From Botrytis cinerea B05.10 (lineage: Eukaryota; Ascomycota; Leotiomycetes; Helotiales; Sclerotiniaceae): a DNA stretch of 64,000 nucleotides. Below, in pieces: positions 12,077 to 24,291 of this stretch (positions are counted from its first letter, which is position 1; every line of letters starts with the position of its first letter). The stretch is taken from positions 2,418,001-2,482,000 of the forward strand of contig NC_037315.1 of the NCBI RefSeq assembly GCF_000143535.2, in the 5' to 3' direction. The position numbers were made by a program, and so were the translations under genes. The notes under the pieces are model-generated. The model saw nothing but the letters and a program-made list of their open reading frames with translations, did not search any database and had not been told where the DNA came from.

Positions 12077-14942
12077 ATGGCTCCACAAACTACCAATAGG
12101 GCAGTCGAGATGGCCAACGGTCAAATGGTCACAACTGAAGAGGAATACGAAGAAAGGAAGAAGAAGATGTCGCGCATGGGCTTGGAGGGTGTTGATAATC
12201 CAGCAAATTTCATTCCTGGGTCTCCTTTCACTTCAAGCTCGGAGCTCACGCCAAACGAAGTTCGTGAGAAGGCTCGATTGGCCTCACAGAAGATATTATC
12301 GGATTGGAATACACTGCGGACCATTCTTCAGTTACATGCCAATACGCTGGAGAAGCGTTGGATGAAAAAGTCGAGAACGAAACGAAAAGACCTGCTCTTG
12401 GAAGCTTGGCCAAACATGTCTACTACTCATCGTCCTGATTACGAGGCATATAGACAAGAGTGTACTGGACGCACACTCAAGGGACTATCGAAATTCCAGG
12501 AAGCGTACAAATGGCCTTATATCAATTTGCAAGACCTTAGTAGTAAATATCTGATCATTTTCATCAACAGTCGAGGAAGAAATCCTCCAAGCGCATTTGC
12601 TCGCGCGGATGTTGATGCAGCACACCTTGGAACTGTTGGGCATTTCATTCCTGAGCCAGCTTTCCTTCCGTCCTATACACTTTTCCTGGATGGCGATAAG
12701 GTGGAAACATATGGGACATTAGTTTCATGGGAAGAAGACAACGCTGCTGCTGATTTGATGCTCACAAAAAGACAGTTTAGCCCTGGTGACGGTCTAAAGG
12801 CATTTGAACTTCAAGAGAAAATATATCCTTTCCTCACCAGGTGTTGTGAGCTTATCCTTCACGATTTTGCTGAATCGGGTGCATTGCTTGATGCAAGTAT
12901 TCCAACGGGTATCACGACAGATCCTATCGTACCTCCCAGGCCCACTCCATCTACCGTCACCAGAAGACTTTCATCTCTAGCCATCGCTTCAGCGGAAGCG
13001 CCGTATCGTTTACCAGCGAATATCGATTTTGAGGATCTTCGTGAAACTTTTGAAGCAAGACTTTCAGAAGCAGAATCCTATCTCTTTGACTTGAGGGAGG
13101 ATCCTGAAATTTTCGCTGATGCAGTTAACGATTGGAGCGAGCATCGGAATGATGCATTGTTAGACACAAATGGCGACCCACATCCGACTGGACCACACAC
13201 TCAGGATTTCTGGGGCCGCGTCGTTAGCAACATCATCGGTGACGCATATTCGAGCTATGAGACTTACTTTCTCCTTCATGAACAAGCTGCTCTATTGTGC
13301 ACATTGATGGAAAAATACAAAGATGAACTTTCGTATAACGAGCAACTTCCCAAAGAATACCTCATTGCCATTCTAAAGCTCAAGGAACTGTAAGGACATT
13401 TTTCTTGTCTAATGTACACAATCATTAAGCTAACCATCTAATAGCCTCAAGATAAGTACCCAAGCACCAATCAACCACCTCCAGAATATCCAGTCCTCAC
13501 CACCCCTCCGTCATCACTTTACACGTGCTCCGCAAGCACCCGGCACAATCAGGATGCATATAATGCCCAAAGATGAGAGCAATCCATTCTTCCACAAACT
13601 ATGGTTCCTCTTGTTGATTTTGTGGGACCGGGAAAAACGAGATTTATTTGGATTAACCAATATCGTCAACGAATTTGAGCAACTGATACAAGATCCAGAA
13701 GAAAGGAAGAATCTATCTTCATATTTTCTTCATCGATTCTCAGACCTTGCTATGTTATCGGTCGCTCTTGAGCAAATTGAGAATTATCGACCTTGGGCTG
13801 CGACTTTCGACGACGAATTCAATGTAAGAAAGTTTCCACTTTTCATTCCCTTGATATCGTCCAAACTGCAGTCCAATGGTGGGGTCTTTTGTACCTGAGT
13901 CCAATCACAATCTTCAGATGATTCAAAAAAGTTGAGTTTCTTCACTCGCTGAAATATCTTCGAAGATTCAAGTACTTTCAAAGATCGGAAACTCACTTCT
14001 AGTCTACCTGTTAGACTATGGGGTCCCCAAATTATCCTTTTATTTTCCACAATTGAGTCATATGCTTACTGTTGATTTGCAGAACAACCACCAAGAAGAA
14101 GTGCACAAGATCACGATGAAGGATCTTACTTTTAACACACGTTATATTAAGTATATGGACTCTGTTCTGAGAGGCATCGTACCCTACTGCATGCCAGGTG
14201 ATGGCAAGTTTGAATATCCCGCCGATCAGAAACGTACAAAACAAAACACGGAACAAATGATCTTGGCAGAGAAGAATCTCGATTTTTTCTGGGACAAGTT
14301 TGATGCTAATTGGAAGAAATTGACGAGGAGGAGCATCGATGCATGCTTTGGAGGACATCCTCCAATAAATATGCGAGAGATTGAAAGAACGCCAGCATGG
14401 GTTGAGCCTTTACAAACCAAAGCTACACCACAATCTCAAAGAAATACAAGCGCTCAAAAATGTGCACATGATGAGGAAAACAACAAAAATCAGAAAAAAA
14501 CGAAGAAAAAGAAATCCAAGACAAGAGAATCCTCACAGCCATCCACGCAAACTGAGGCTCAACCCCAGAATCTCGAGCCTGAACTCAATGCCGAACTACC
14601 CAACGTCGAAGAACCTAAAGTCAAAATCCCACATCACCTTATGCGAATCCTCAATGCCCTTTTTCCAACCTGGTAAGAACAATATACCGGGTGACGTCCC
14701 CTGGGTTGAATTTCTAAAAGCAATTGTAGAAATGGGCTTTGCTGCACAAAATTTATATAATAGTGTTCGGCAATTCACACCTGTTTCTAGGGAGGCAGCG
14801 GTTTAAACAGGAGCAAAAAAAAAGTATATAATCTCATGAACCGCATCCGGGCGTTGAGATTAATCTTGTCGTCGCTGGGAGGATTGGAAGAAGGTTGATG
14901 AGAAGTTTTGGATGATGGGGTGGCATGTTTGAGGAAGAATAG
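12077..14942 (+). pseudogene. Fungal-specific hypothetical protein gene, broken at the 3' end
   Basis: Exons 12077-13389, 13445-13823 and 14083 onward splice in frame with good GTAAG/TAG and CAG sites and encode about 762 aa before a TAA at 14674-14676. Sequence past that stop still reads as the same family: frame +2 gives NNIPGDVPWVEFLKAIVEMG...LYNSVRQFTP to a TAA at 14804, then frame 0 gives HEPHP...GRIGRRL..SFG and ends at 14942. I recognise this C-terminal pattern (PW.DFLHAM...GF.AEKLYGSVWQFTP...FHEPHP...GRRLNRAYGW) from many uncharacterised fungal proteins. The shifts coincide with a T5 run (14660-14664) and an A9 run (14815-14823). Two stops look like Gln CAA to TAA (14829-14831) and Trp TGG to TGA near the end. 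The N-terminal part (KKMSRMGLEGVDNP...LLLEAWPNM..THRPDYEA) is intact. Function is unknown; a truncated protein may still be made. Confidence 0.65.
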
Positions 14943-15855
14943 TTGAATGTGCAATTGATTGAGTAGACTGCACAGCGTCGGGAGAGTGATCTGAATTTCA
15001 TTTCCCGTGAATTTTAGAGAATATGAATATTGAATGCGATCTTTTTCGCTTATCGCATAAATATCGATGGTTTGTATGCGTTCGGCTTATATGGAGTCTA
15101 AAAGGGCCGGTGTGTTTGGAGGGAGGGAGATATATTAATTTACGTCTAGATATCATCCATGATGGTGTTATTTGTCAACGAAGAATCATGATTAGCTAGA
15201 TTGGTGTCTGGTAGAAAAATCAATGTATGGTAGAGATTTTACTAGGACTCAGTTCTACGTTTACATATCCTCCAGTGAGTAACTATCTTTCTGTAGACAA
15301 TCAAAACCAAGTAACGCAGAGCTCTCTCATACGAGGACCATTTTGTTATTCACCACTATTCCAAAAGCCATTACCTGGAGATAAATGACAAATTCATACT
15401 AAGTTGAAACCATCCACTTTCATGACCTGCATGTGAGAATAATGTCTTGATTCTTGAGCACTTGTGAAAATATAAGATTACTTGACTCACTCTATTTTGG
15501 TTTGGTTAGGAAGTGGAAAAGAACAAGCAGATCATTAATTCTCACGATCTATTTCAAGATTTGGGCAAGCTCGGTCTATTGGGGTTCAGCTATCAAAAAT
15601 TGTGGTGCTGGAACCACAGACGTTGTGAAGACTAACCAGACATGCACATATTTTAGTGAATGGATGAATATTCATTCTTGAAAACATTCTAAAACTTTGG
15701 GTTTCAAGAAACTAATGTATTTCAGACTAGTTCTTAAATAACTACCAAATTTTATCCACCAACAATGCCGGAACACATTAAAATTTTGGAAAGTCTCCGC
15801 ACATTTACCTTCAAGACTCCGCGAGTGTCTGCCGTAACCCCTTCATTGCTAATCT
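14943..15855. other. Intergenic spacer
   Basis: It lies between the 3' ends of two convergent genes. Composition is ordinary, there are no long frames, and nothing recognisable was seen. Confidence 0.5.
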
Positions 15856-17066
15856 TCACATATATTGATATCTCTGCCATTTGTCCCTCTTCGCTCGAAA
15901 TACATTGACAGCATGTCTCGTAACACCAGGACTACTATCATAAGTTTCCCAGGTCAAGACCTCGGAATCAGCCCATTTGACTAAGAACTTGCTATCCAAT
16001 TTAGTCTCCTTGGATTGTTGATCTTCAAAGAGAATTTCGTGTTCCCTCTTTGGCTTATCTTTTTCTCGGCCCTTGGTGTTGCGTTGTCGGTAGTCCTTCA
16101 CAGCCCTCGCATCGACGTTTTCGATGCTGACCCAGCTGGGTTCTATACCAGGACCCCAATGGATAAGACACCGTGAACTAGCTTCTTGTTCTTCGATGAC
16201 GTAGATGGTCGAGAATGCAAACTCGTGATTGTCGGAAAACTCAACCATGTATAGAGGTCTGCGGTGTGCGTCGACATCGTTACGCACAAGTCCTTTCTGA
16301 ATACGCAAATTCGGTGGAGCTTTTGCTTTGCCCTTGTCGACGACTGGATTTGGATTCTTACTCGGGCTTGCAAATGCGTTTTGATGTTTCTGGCCAGCCG
16401 CACGATTTAGAATCGAAGCGTTTCCTTCTTCGGCTTCTTCTTCTAATCATAGAGTCAGTATTCTTGAGTCCCCAAAAACTCAAGACGAGGAAAAAAAAAA
16501 AACTCACTATTCTCCTCGAGGATATCATCTTTTGTCGACATATGAATGACAGCCTCTTTCGGTACACTTGGCCAAATCAACCACTCGGAGCCCACTCTTT
16601 TCTGTCGAGCGTCTCTGTCATCTACGTCTTCATTCTCGTCGCCATCCCACATATTCAGTGCGCGCATCCAGTCCGACGCTTTGAAAATAGCACATCTTCT
16701 CATATCCTCACATCTGCCATCTAATATGTACATCACCAACTCATCCTCGCTTTTAAGGACCTCGTTTTTTGCAGTCTCAATGTCATCAGTCGCAGTGACG
16801 TAAATGCTGGGAGGATTTCTTCGAGGTCCGTTCGCGGCACCGTAGTGAAGAGGGAGATAGCTGCTCGCAGTTCTGCGGCTGAGACTTAGGATATCGTAAG
16901 GCCGGAAACCAATGCTCCACGGAGTGTAGGACTCCCGCGATGCGGGAGCCTTTCCTCCTGGGATCTGGTCATTAGAAGGATCGTGGACGATGTAGAGAGA
17001 TTGTGGGACTTCGTTTGGAGGGTGGCGGAGGTCGTCCATGACTGTTTGTTGGTTTGGATTTCTCAA
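15856..17066 (-). CDS. Hypothetical protein with chromodomain-like C terminus
   Basis: Two exons on the minus strand, 17066-16508 and 16442-15856, joined by a 65-nt GTGAGT/TAG intron whose start contains a run of T, give 381 aa. The first exon encodes a globular region opening with VPQSLYIVHDPSNDQ and continuing to WMRALNMWDGDENED. That layout resembles uncharacterised Sclerotiniaceae proteins (possibly the DUF7587 type, from memory and unverified). The second exon has a basic linker and then SKFLVKWADSEVLTWETYD at about residues 330-350, close to the chromodomain pattern (Y-LVKW-G...TWEP). A chromodomain would imply binding to methylated histone tails or chromatin targeting. An alternative start is Met at 17039 (MDDLRHPP). 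Splicing and frame are convincing; function is open. Confidence 0.6.
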
Positions 17067-18600
17067 ATTTGTGGTTGTTTTATTTCGCAGAGAGATGAAG
17101 ATAATTGTTGATGTTGCCGGAAGGCGGGAAAGTGTATATTTATGTAGGGTTGGAGCTGTGCAGGTAATTGTGGAAGAATATTCTAGTAGCTACAGCATCT
17201 TCGGGAGAAACTAGCTCTTCGGCGGTCAAGAAGGAATTTGTATAGCGAGAACCCTCGATGTTTTTCTCAAGTCGAGCAAAGAAAGATTGAGACTCGAATG
17301 TTCGGGACAAAAATTCCGATGAGAAAGGTTAGAACCGGTTAGCAAGTGAGCGAGAAAATGAACATAAGAAGTTTTATGATAATGAGCCAAGTAGAAATGA
17401 CGATTCAAATGAAAATAGGTATTGTAATGTGAAAGAACAGATTCGATGTTCATTGTGTATACTCTCGTGACTTCTGTGGGTAGATTATTTGGACAATGGT
17501 ATTTTGACTGCGAGAGAGAATGAATCGGATTTATCTAGTAGGTAGTCGATTAATATGAGAATATAAGACTCTTTGTTTATATTTAAGGGTACTAGCTTTA
17601 GAATCAACGGATGCTACTATGTTTTCACAATCTGTTGATGATCATTGATGCATTGTTTCATTGAAGGCTCTTCTCATCCAGTACATGTATGACTCTTCTT
17701 CTAAAGCTTTCAAAAATTTAATAATTTTAATAAAAGATTTCATCCTCAGATTTGGCTCCATAATGCGACTGGTGACTAGGTAGAAAAATTATGCTGGACC
17801 TCACGGTGACTACACTTTGTCATGACATAAATCAACTTTCAAATGATCAGAGTTGATTCTTTTCTCCGTCTCCGTCTCTGTGATGATTTGAGACTATGCT
17901 AGGATCTTTCTATATATTATTTATAGATCTTCAAGACATTTACGGAAGAAAAAGTTGATGAAGAGAACGCGATCAATCTGACGACCAACAAAAGAAGAGC
18001 ATTCAAACTAGATCAAAATCATCTGTTGTTCAATTAGTTCCCGATTAGATATTTCTATTAATTTGAAAAACAGTTACTCTTCTTAACTTCACAATAATGT
18101 ACTCACAAAGATGTTGGGTGTTCTCGAATAGTTCTTGTACAGGAGTGAATCCGGGTGAACTGTCGCTAAGGCTTCGGTAAGCCTCAACAGTTGAAAAAGG
18201 GAACCAATCAAAAGAGTTAGAATTTTCAAAATGAGAGACCATAGGAACCAAACTAGCCATATCTAGTGCACAGGCCCCAGGTCAATTCAAAGGTATTCTC
18301 TGCTTTCAATCTTTCAATTAACTTGTTACACTTCAGCTTCTTACATGAATTTCTCCAACCTTTTGCTGTTTTCTCAACCTATCAGATAGCTTTCTTTCAC
18401 ATTAAACTTCGAAGAGAAAATGAATGATATAGAGGAGTGGGAGTTTACACTCTTCGTAATCGAAGAATGCAAAATCATGGAATGGTCTTCTCCTGAACGT
18501 TTGCCAATCCTTCTTTCGTTTCTCAAACAAGACGTCATCTTCTTTCGCATGTCTTTGATCTTTGAATCTATTCATTGAGGTTAATTGAGCTGTGATCACA
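17067..18600. other. Gene-poor spacer
   Basis: It holds the upstream region of the chromodomain-like gene, then moderately AT-rich DNA. A short minus-strand frame from 18260 (MASLVPMVSHFENSNSFDWF...) ends at a plausible GTGAGT donor and could be the first exon of an unknown gene, but no downstream exon is clear. Nothing else can be supported. Confidence 0.4.
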
Positions 18601-19135
18601 GAGAAATAGGATTTTGAGCGCAAGAATAGATTGGAGGCGGAGGCGCCCGGGCAGCAAATCCGCGAGCTGACAATCGAGCTGGAGCAGTTGGTTAGGCAAC
18701 GTCGCAGAATGGCAATCATCAAAGAGGAAACGCAAAGAAGACAAAGGTCAAAAACTAATCAATTGTCACATACATGGTACAAGTATAATATACCGTTTTC
18801 CCTGAAGTACAAGTCTCAGCTAACCTCGATAACAGTAGAAGCGCCTACCCATGATCATCTCCTTTCTCGACCCAATACGACTTCTTAATATTCTTCGACG
18901 TATTCCTCCTCTACCCATCAGCACCGGTCTTTCTCAAATACATTGCATCCTTGACAAAACGCCATTGGCAAAAAAACTTTCCACGAATTCAACGGCCAAA
19001 TACCACCACAATAATGGCTCCTGGAGTGCAAACCAGAGAATTATAGAAAGGCGAGGAATAAGGAGATTGAGAACCAACTCGAGCGGAAAGAGATGTTACA
19101 AAGGAACGGAGCTAAGATTTTGGAATGCTCCATAC
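18601..19135 (+). pseudogene. Possible remnant of a coiled-coil protein gene
   Basis: Two short plus-strand stretches look coding because of strong heptad-type, charged composition and higher GC than their surroundings. One is at 18610-18750 (QQIRELTIELEQLVRQRRRM). The other is around 19020-19120, in a frame giving YRKARNKEIENQLERKEML. They cannot be joined by a clean splice and are separated by non-coding sequence, so this is at best a decayed gene. No family recognised. Confidence 0.25.
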
Positions 19136-22100
19136 TCTGTGCACAATAATTCTTCATTTCAATGGTCTTGTTTCCTCCGACAGCTTTATTATATTATCTT
19201 TTCTCCTCATTTTTTTTAGCACTGGAAGTTTCGGGAGTATTTCTGTCGGAACTAGTGCTTCTAATGTGGATGGGGAAATTCAATTGCAATGTTTTAATAA
19301 ACACTGGGTCCATAATATCTGCATAAATTGATTCTGAAACCACACTGCCGCAATACAAACTCTCCACCGCGTCGCTCTTATAGCTTCTCAACTCTGCATG
19401 TAACACAATGCCCTGCTGCTAGTATATTATTCTTTGAATCAAGTATCATGGACTAACCGTTCATATTCATAAAGCAAATTTTAGCGCAGACAATCGAACT
19501 ACAGGAATGATGCCATCGTTCCATATCAAATCGAAACTAAACTCTCGAAAAGAAAGCAAGTACTTTCGGATGTCAGGTATATCAGCGGGAGTATAGATTG
19601 GTCTCTTGGTGTGTCCATCTTAAATTAGTACTCATCCGGGGAGGTCTTTCAACCTATTGGAAGAGAAATTCACACTAGCCTGCGAAGTCTTTGGTAAACT
19701 AATCTTTAGTTGAGCCCGCTTTCATATTAGCTAGCATAGTCAGCCCTCAAAGCCTTATATACAGCCAAGTACGCAGATCTTGGGTTTGACGGGTATCTAA
19801 TGTAGAGTTTGACCCGAGGCAAAGGGCCACATTGGAATCATTACCGAAAGGCAGCATAAGACTCCGATAAGACAACGCAAGTACGTGTAGGTAACTATGC
19901 TCATAGTATGTGTTTGATCTGACGGTCGATAGTAAATACAGTACACAACAATAACATCTCGGTACTCCTCAATATTGTCTGTCAAGCTCCAAAGACTTGA
20001 TATGTCAATGTGTCAGCTTGCCACCGAAAGATGTGGAGTTTTGTCTCTGTCTTAAAAGCGTTTGAGGTACGAAAATCTTCCCCAATGCCTTCTTTGGTAT
20101 AAATCTCCCTCGTGTCTTTTTGCTAACGTAGGAGATATAGCAGACTCAAGCTGCGACGCATTAAAGGTAAGACGATCAACGCAACGGAGTCACCGAAGCA
20201 GAGGCCATCTCTCTTCCTTTTGTGCAAGAGAATTCGCACTTTCCTGCTCCCTCCTTTACACCTATATATTCTGCTGATTGAGAAATTATATTACAATCAC
20301 TGAATCACTCATCATTAAGCTTAAAAGAAAATACATATATATCACCTCTTGACATCATTACGAATATAGTCTAATCAAAAAGAAAGCCCTTGCTGGTATG
20401 ATACAAAGAAACGTAGATTCTCGCTTAGATGCTGATGTCATGTGACCTGACTATCTCCCTCGGTTTGATTCAGCATAAGTATGATATACTACTCATTAGA
20501 CGATTACTGTCTGCCGTTTCTTTCAGGTAGAGCTTTGAATGAGAAGATTCTATTTCCTTATAATTTTGTTACATTTTGTGGAATCTATATTAGAAAATAT
20601 AGACTTTTAGAGTAGATCAAAGAGATAATATAAGACTAAGAATGAGATATGAATAGAATGAAGAACAATTCGACTCAAGTTTTAATTGAAAGTTCTTTGG
20701 AGTTTACAAGTTTCTGTTCGAATTCTTATTGTAACATCTATTATATTGGTTATAGAGTGTCTCGAAAGTCTATTTCAACTTTGAATGGTTTTTTAAGACA
20801 AACAAAAAACATTAAGACAAGACAGGACTCTAAGACTTGCCTAGTTTCAATCATTGAGAAGCTTTTCGATTTCAGGGATGATAATTTCCGAGTTTAAGGC
20901 CTTGTTTAAGACGTTGATTACTATATTGGTGTATCTACTACTATAATTGTGTCTCTTTTTTCAATTCAATGTTTGAAATCTTTTCGGTGGCTGTAGTTCA
21001 ATTGATCAGGTCCTATCTTTTAACGAACTTCTCTCTGTTAGGTATCTCACATGCTTTAACTAAATCATTAGATGATAATGACATTGTAAAATTATATTAT
21101 AGAACTGTAGTAAAGGAAGCATTATATTTCGTAATGTTAATAACGCTCTTTACGTTGATTTTTGGCGGCAATAAGTAAGGAATATAACATTATTAATTTC
21201 GTTAGATGAGAAAAGCTGTTATATATATCTACCTAAAATTTCCACTCACAATATATATCTTCTGAGAAGAGCTCTATATGTCTTTTTGGAGGTTATATTA
21301 AGGCTGTAACACGGTTATGAGATCAGCAAGTAAAAGGCTTTTTTCAATAGTAGATATGATATTATTTGGATTAATGTATCGCTCTATGTTTTCCTTATCT
21401 TAAGTAATTAGAATCTCATAATCATCCTCATTCAAAGTTCATATTTTCACAAGAAGATTATATTTAGAATAAACGATGAAGAGTTAGTATGAAGTTGTAC
21501 GTAAATCAGATACATTACTAGATTTATAAATTTTGATTTTGATTTTGAAAAAAAGATAATAATATGTCTTCATAATTCCTTATTCTAATATTGTTGTTAA
21601 TAATATTTTGCTTTCTCTCACACAATTAATCTTATCAAATCAAATCAAGTCGTCATCCTCAAGTTATGTCCACTTTGATAGACGGCGGTCGGTCATCACA
21701 CAGAGAGATCCCAACCAGGTGTAGTAATTTTATTCATAATTTTTTGGATTATTAAAAGCAACAAAAGCTCATAGCAGGGTTTTTAGTGTATTAAATATGA
21801 TATTTTTGACGTTTGGAGCTACGAGAGCGCTATGCCTATCCTATGTCTTAGTTCATAGTGACTTCCACATTCAGTTATATTGCAACATAATTATTAATAG
21901 TTTTAGGAACTTCACAGCTTTAATAAACGAAAATTAAAACAATTCACTAAAGCCGACATCGATTTCCTCGTGTGAAACTTCAATACTCACACACAACTCA
22001 GTATACAGAATCACCCTAATAACAAAAAGCTCTAGGTGGAACAGTCCAAAAAAAGTACATACTAAATCTTCCGTGCTTTTCCTAAAGAATAAAATTTAGC

Positions 22101-22319
22101 ACTGTCCTGCTATGAAACCGACAGTAGCCCGACTATTCCTCAGAATTCATTGAAATCCATGATCTACTTCCCTCATCGTTTTCGGATCTCCTCGCTTAGA
22201 CACTCAGAACCGCCCATATCGACTCCCCACTTAACCTAAGTGCATCTTGATAACCTTCTTAACTTTAATGTTATCACCACTCAACTATTCACCAAGATCT
22301 CCTTCCGATGTCGCAACCT
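19136..22319. other. Gene-poor, moderately AT-rich region
   Basis: About 3.2 kb with no supportable gene. Frames are short and have no conserved motif. AT content rises between 20.3 and 21.9 kb, which suggests old mutated repeats, but I could not assign an element. Confidence 0.45.
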
Positions 22320-22861
22320 CTACTGAATTCATAGGACCCAATCTCCTTGCTGAAGGCTCCATCATCTTTGATGGCCACCAAAAAATCATCCGCCAGTGAT
22401 AAATTCTACCGCCAAATCAGAGTTTAATCTTGAAAGAACATCGAGTTTACAAACGACTGGGGCCGGAATCAAAAGTATCACAATGTCAACGGGAAACTAG
22501 GTACCGTTGCGCAAGACAGCACAGCCGTATTATCAATTGGCCGATGGGTTTTCTCGGTCCAATTTTGAATGCGTCAGATATCGTGCGCATTGGAAGATAG
22601 TGATTGCTTCGGAAACGCCGATAAATGCCTAGAATAAACATACCGCGTCTTTGATTCCTCAGTCAGTTGATTTCAACATGATAAACAGTCGTTTGTAGAG
22701 AAAAAAAAATGGCTAGTTTGAAGACACTGATGGCGAATTTGTTTATGATCTCAATGGCGTAGGAAACCTCAAGTCCGATGACTAGTTTGGCGGGTGGGAC
22801 CCAGCTGAGATAATGATTCATGTAGGCAAGATATACCGCAGATGTGGAGGGTGTGAGTAAG
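22320..22861 (+). pseudogene. Degenerate protein-coding remnant, unknown product
   Basis: Segments read as protein across several stops: 22325-22400 (EFIGPNLLAEGSIIFDGHQK), 22452-22565 (NDWGRNQKYHNVNGKLGTVA...IGRWVF), then SCALEDSDCFGNADKCLE, then after an A9 run FEDTDGEFVYDLNGVGNLKS and FGGWDPAEIMIHVGKIYRRC. The interruptions are TGA, TAA and TAG codons of the kind made from TGG, CAA and CAG by C-to-T change on one strand, plus one frame change at the A run. The composition suggests a former secreted or metabolic protein. I do not recognise the family. Confidence 0.4.
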
Positions 22862-24291
22862 TCACATGCTTGGAAGTGGTTTCAATGACGACCAAGCACC
22901 AATAAATAATGCATCTAGAGATAGATCAAGGAGTAATGATACAACGATAAGATGATCATCTAAATCCCATATTGACAGAGATTCTATTAGTTGCCGTGAA
23001 TAGATCAGGCTTTTACAAAAAATATTTGAAGAGAAGATAACATGATGGAAGATAAGACGATAGTTATGCTCTAGGATTTGGGATTCATCCCATCAGCTAT
23101 CATCTGCTTTATGAGATCTAGAGGGTGCACTGTTATGAATTTTTGATTCGATTATGCACTCGGAGGGAAGGTAAGATAAAGTTGGATTCTGAGTTTGCAG
23201 AAGGAAGTGTATATTGTGAAATTGGGACGACATCATCTCGAGAAATGAAAGTAAATAATCTATTCACCTGCTTTTTGGCAACGGTAAATCTAAAGCCTAT
23301 GTTTGTAATTCGTTGCCCTCTGTTATCACCCAAGACGGAACAAAGAAACTCTTACACCTATCCCCTCTAACATCGATATAATCTATCCTTAAGAAAGAAC
23401 ATGAATAATATCCAATACCTTGAGAATCGTATATGTCATGGTGCTGGCATATTCTCACCATTTGCAAATCTGACACCTCAAAATCCCAGAAGCACGCTGC
23501 AACAATAATTCTCAAAGATAGCGCAGGTCAGTTTGAGGATTAGCAAAGAATCCTCGAATATCTCACGTATTGTCAAATTGATTATTCATTTCAATAGTCA
23601 AATAAACAGCTAGATGACATTTAACTTCGCTACTTTCCCACGCACAACGGAAATTTATGAAAATAAAAAGACTTCGCTTTGTACGTGTCGTGAATATATG
23701 TAGACGAAAGATCAATTTAATGTACAAATCCAGGTTTAAATGCGAACCAGATGAACATAGATTGAACTGTCCTCAATAGCTCTCACCTAGAGCGAATGGA
23801 ACCGTGGAGATACCACACCCGGCTTGACACCACAAGAAGTGATTGGAGTATCCAAGAATGATAGTTGTATATCTGTATTGAGCTCTGAAATGTACAAAAT
23901 AGCAAGTTTGACTCGTGAAAATGCTTCGTCCTGCCGAGCATCGATTCGTGGGAGGTGAAAGTATACCAGAATTATATACATTCCAAGGAACCGTTTGTAT
24001 GGCCATATATCCATACATTCGAGGACGTCAAAACTGATAAGCCGGAAGTTTGATGTTAAAGCTTTAGTCTACTTGAGTGCAAGCTTGGTTGTGTTGAAGG
24101 GATCTTCTTGGCACATGCCGTAAAGGGAAATGAGCCACCTCCTGCCGATATCCTGGACGTTTTTACAGATAAGAAGGTCACAATAGACGAGGTCGGTTCG
24201 TATGAGACGGCGAAGAATTACACCTAATTTTTTAGATGATATGAATCTGAAATTTATTCGGGCTTCTTGGGTATTTCGCATTCGTTCCTGC
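22862..24291. other. Spacer downstream of the PCI-domain gene
   Basis: No gene can be supported. Minus-strand frames at 23.77-24.02 kb and 24.07-24.32 kb have mixed composition and no recognisable motif. The last may be 3' flanking sequence of the PCI-domain gene. Confidence 0.4.
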
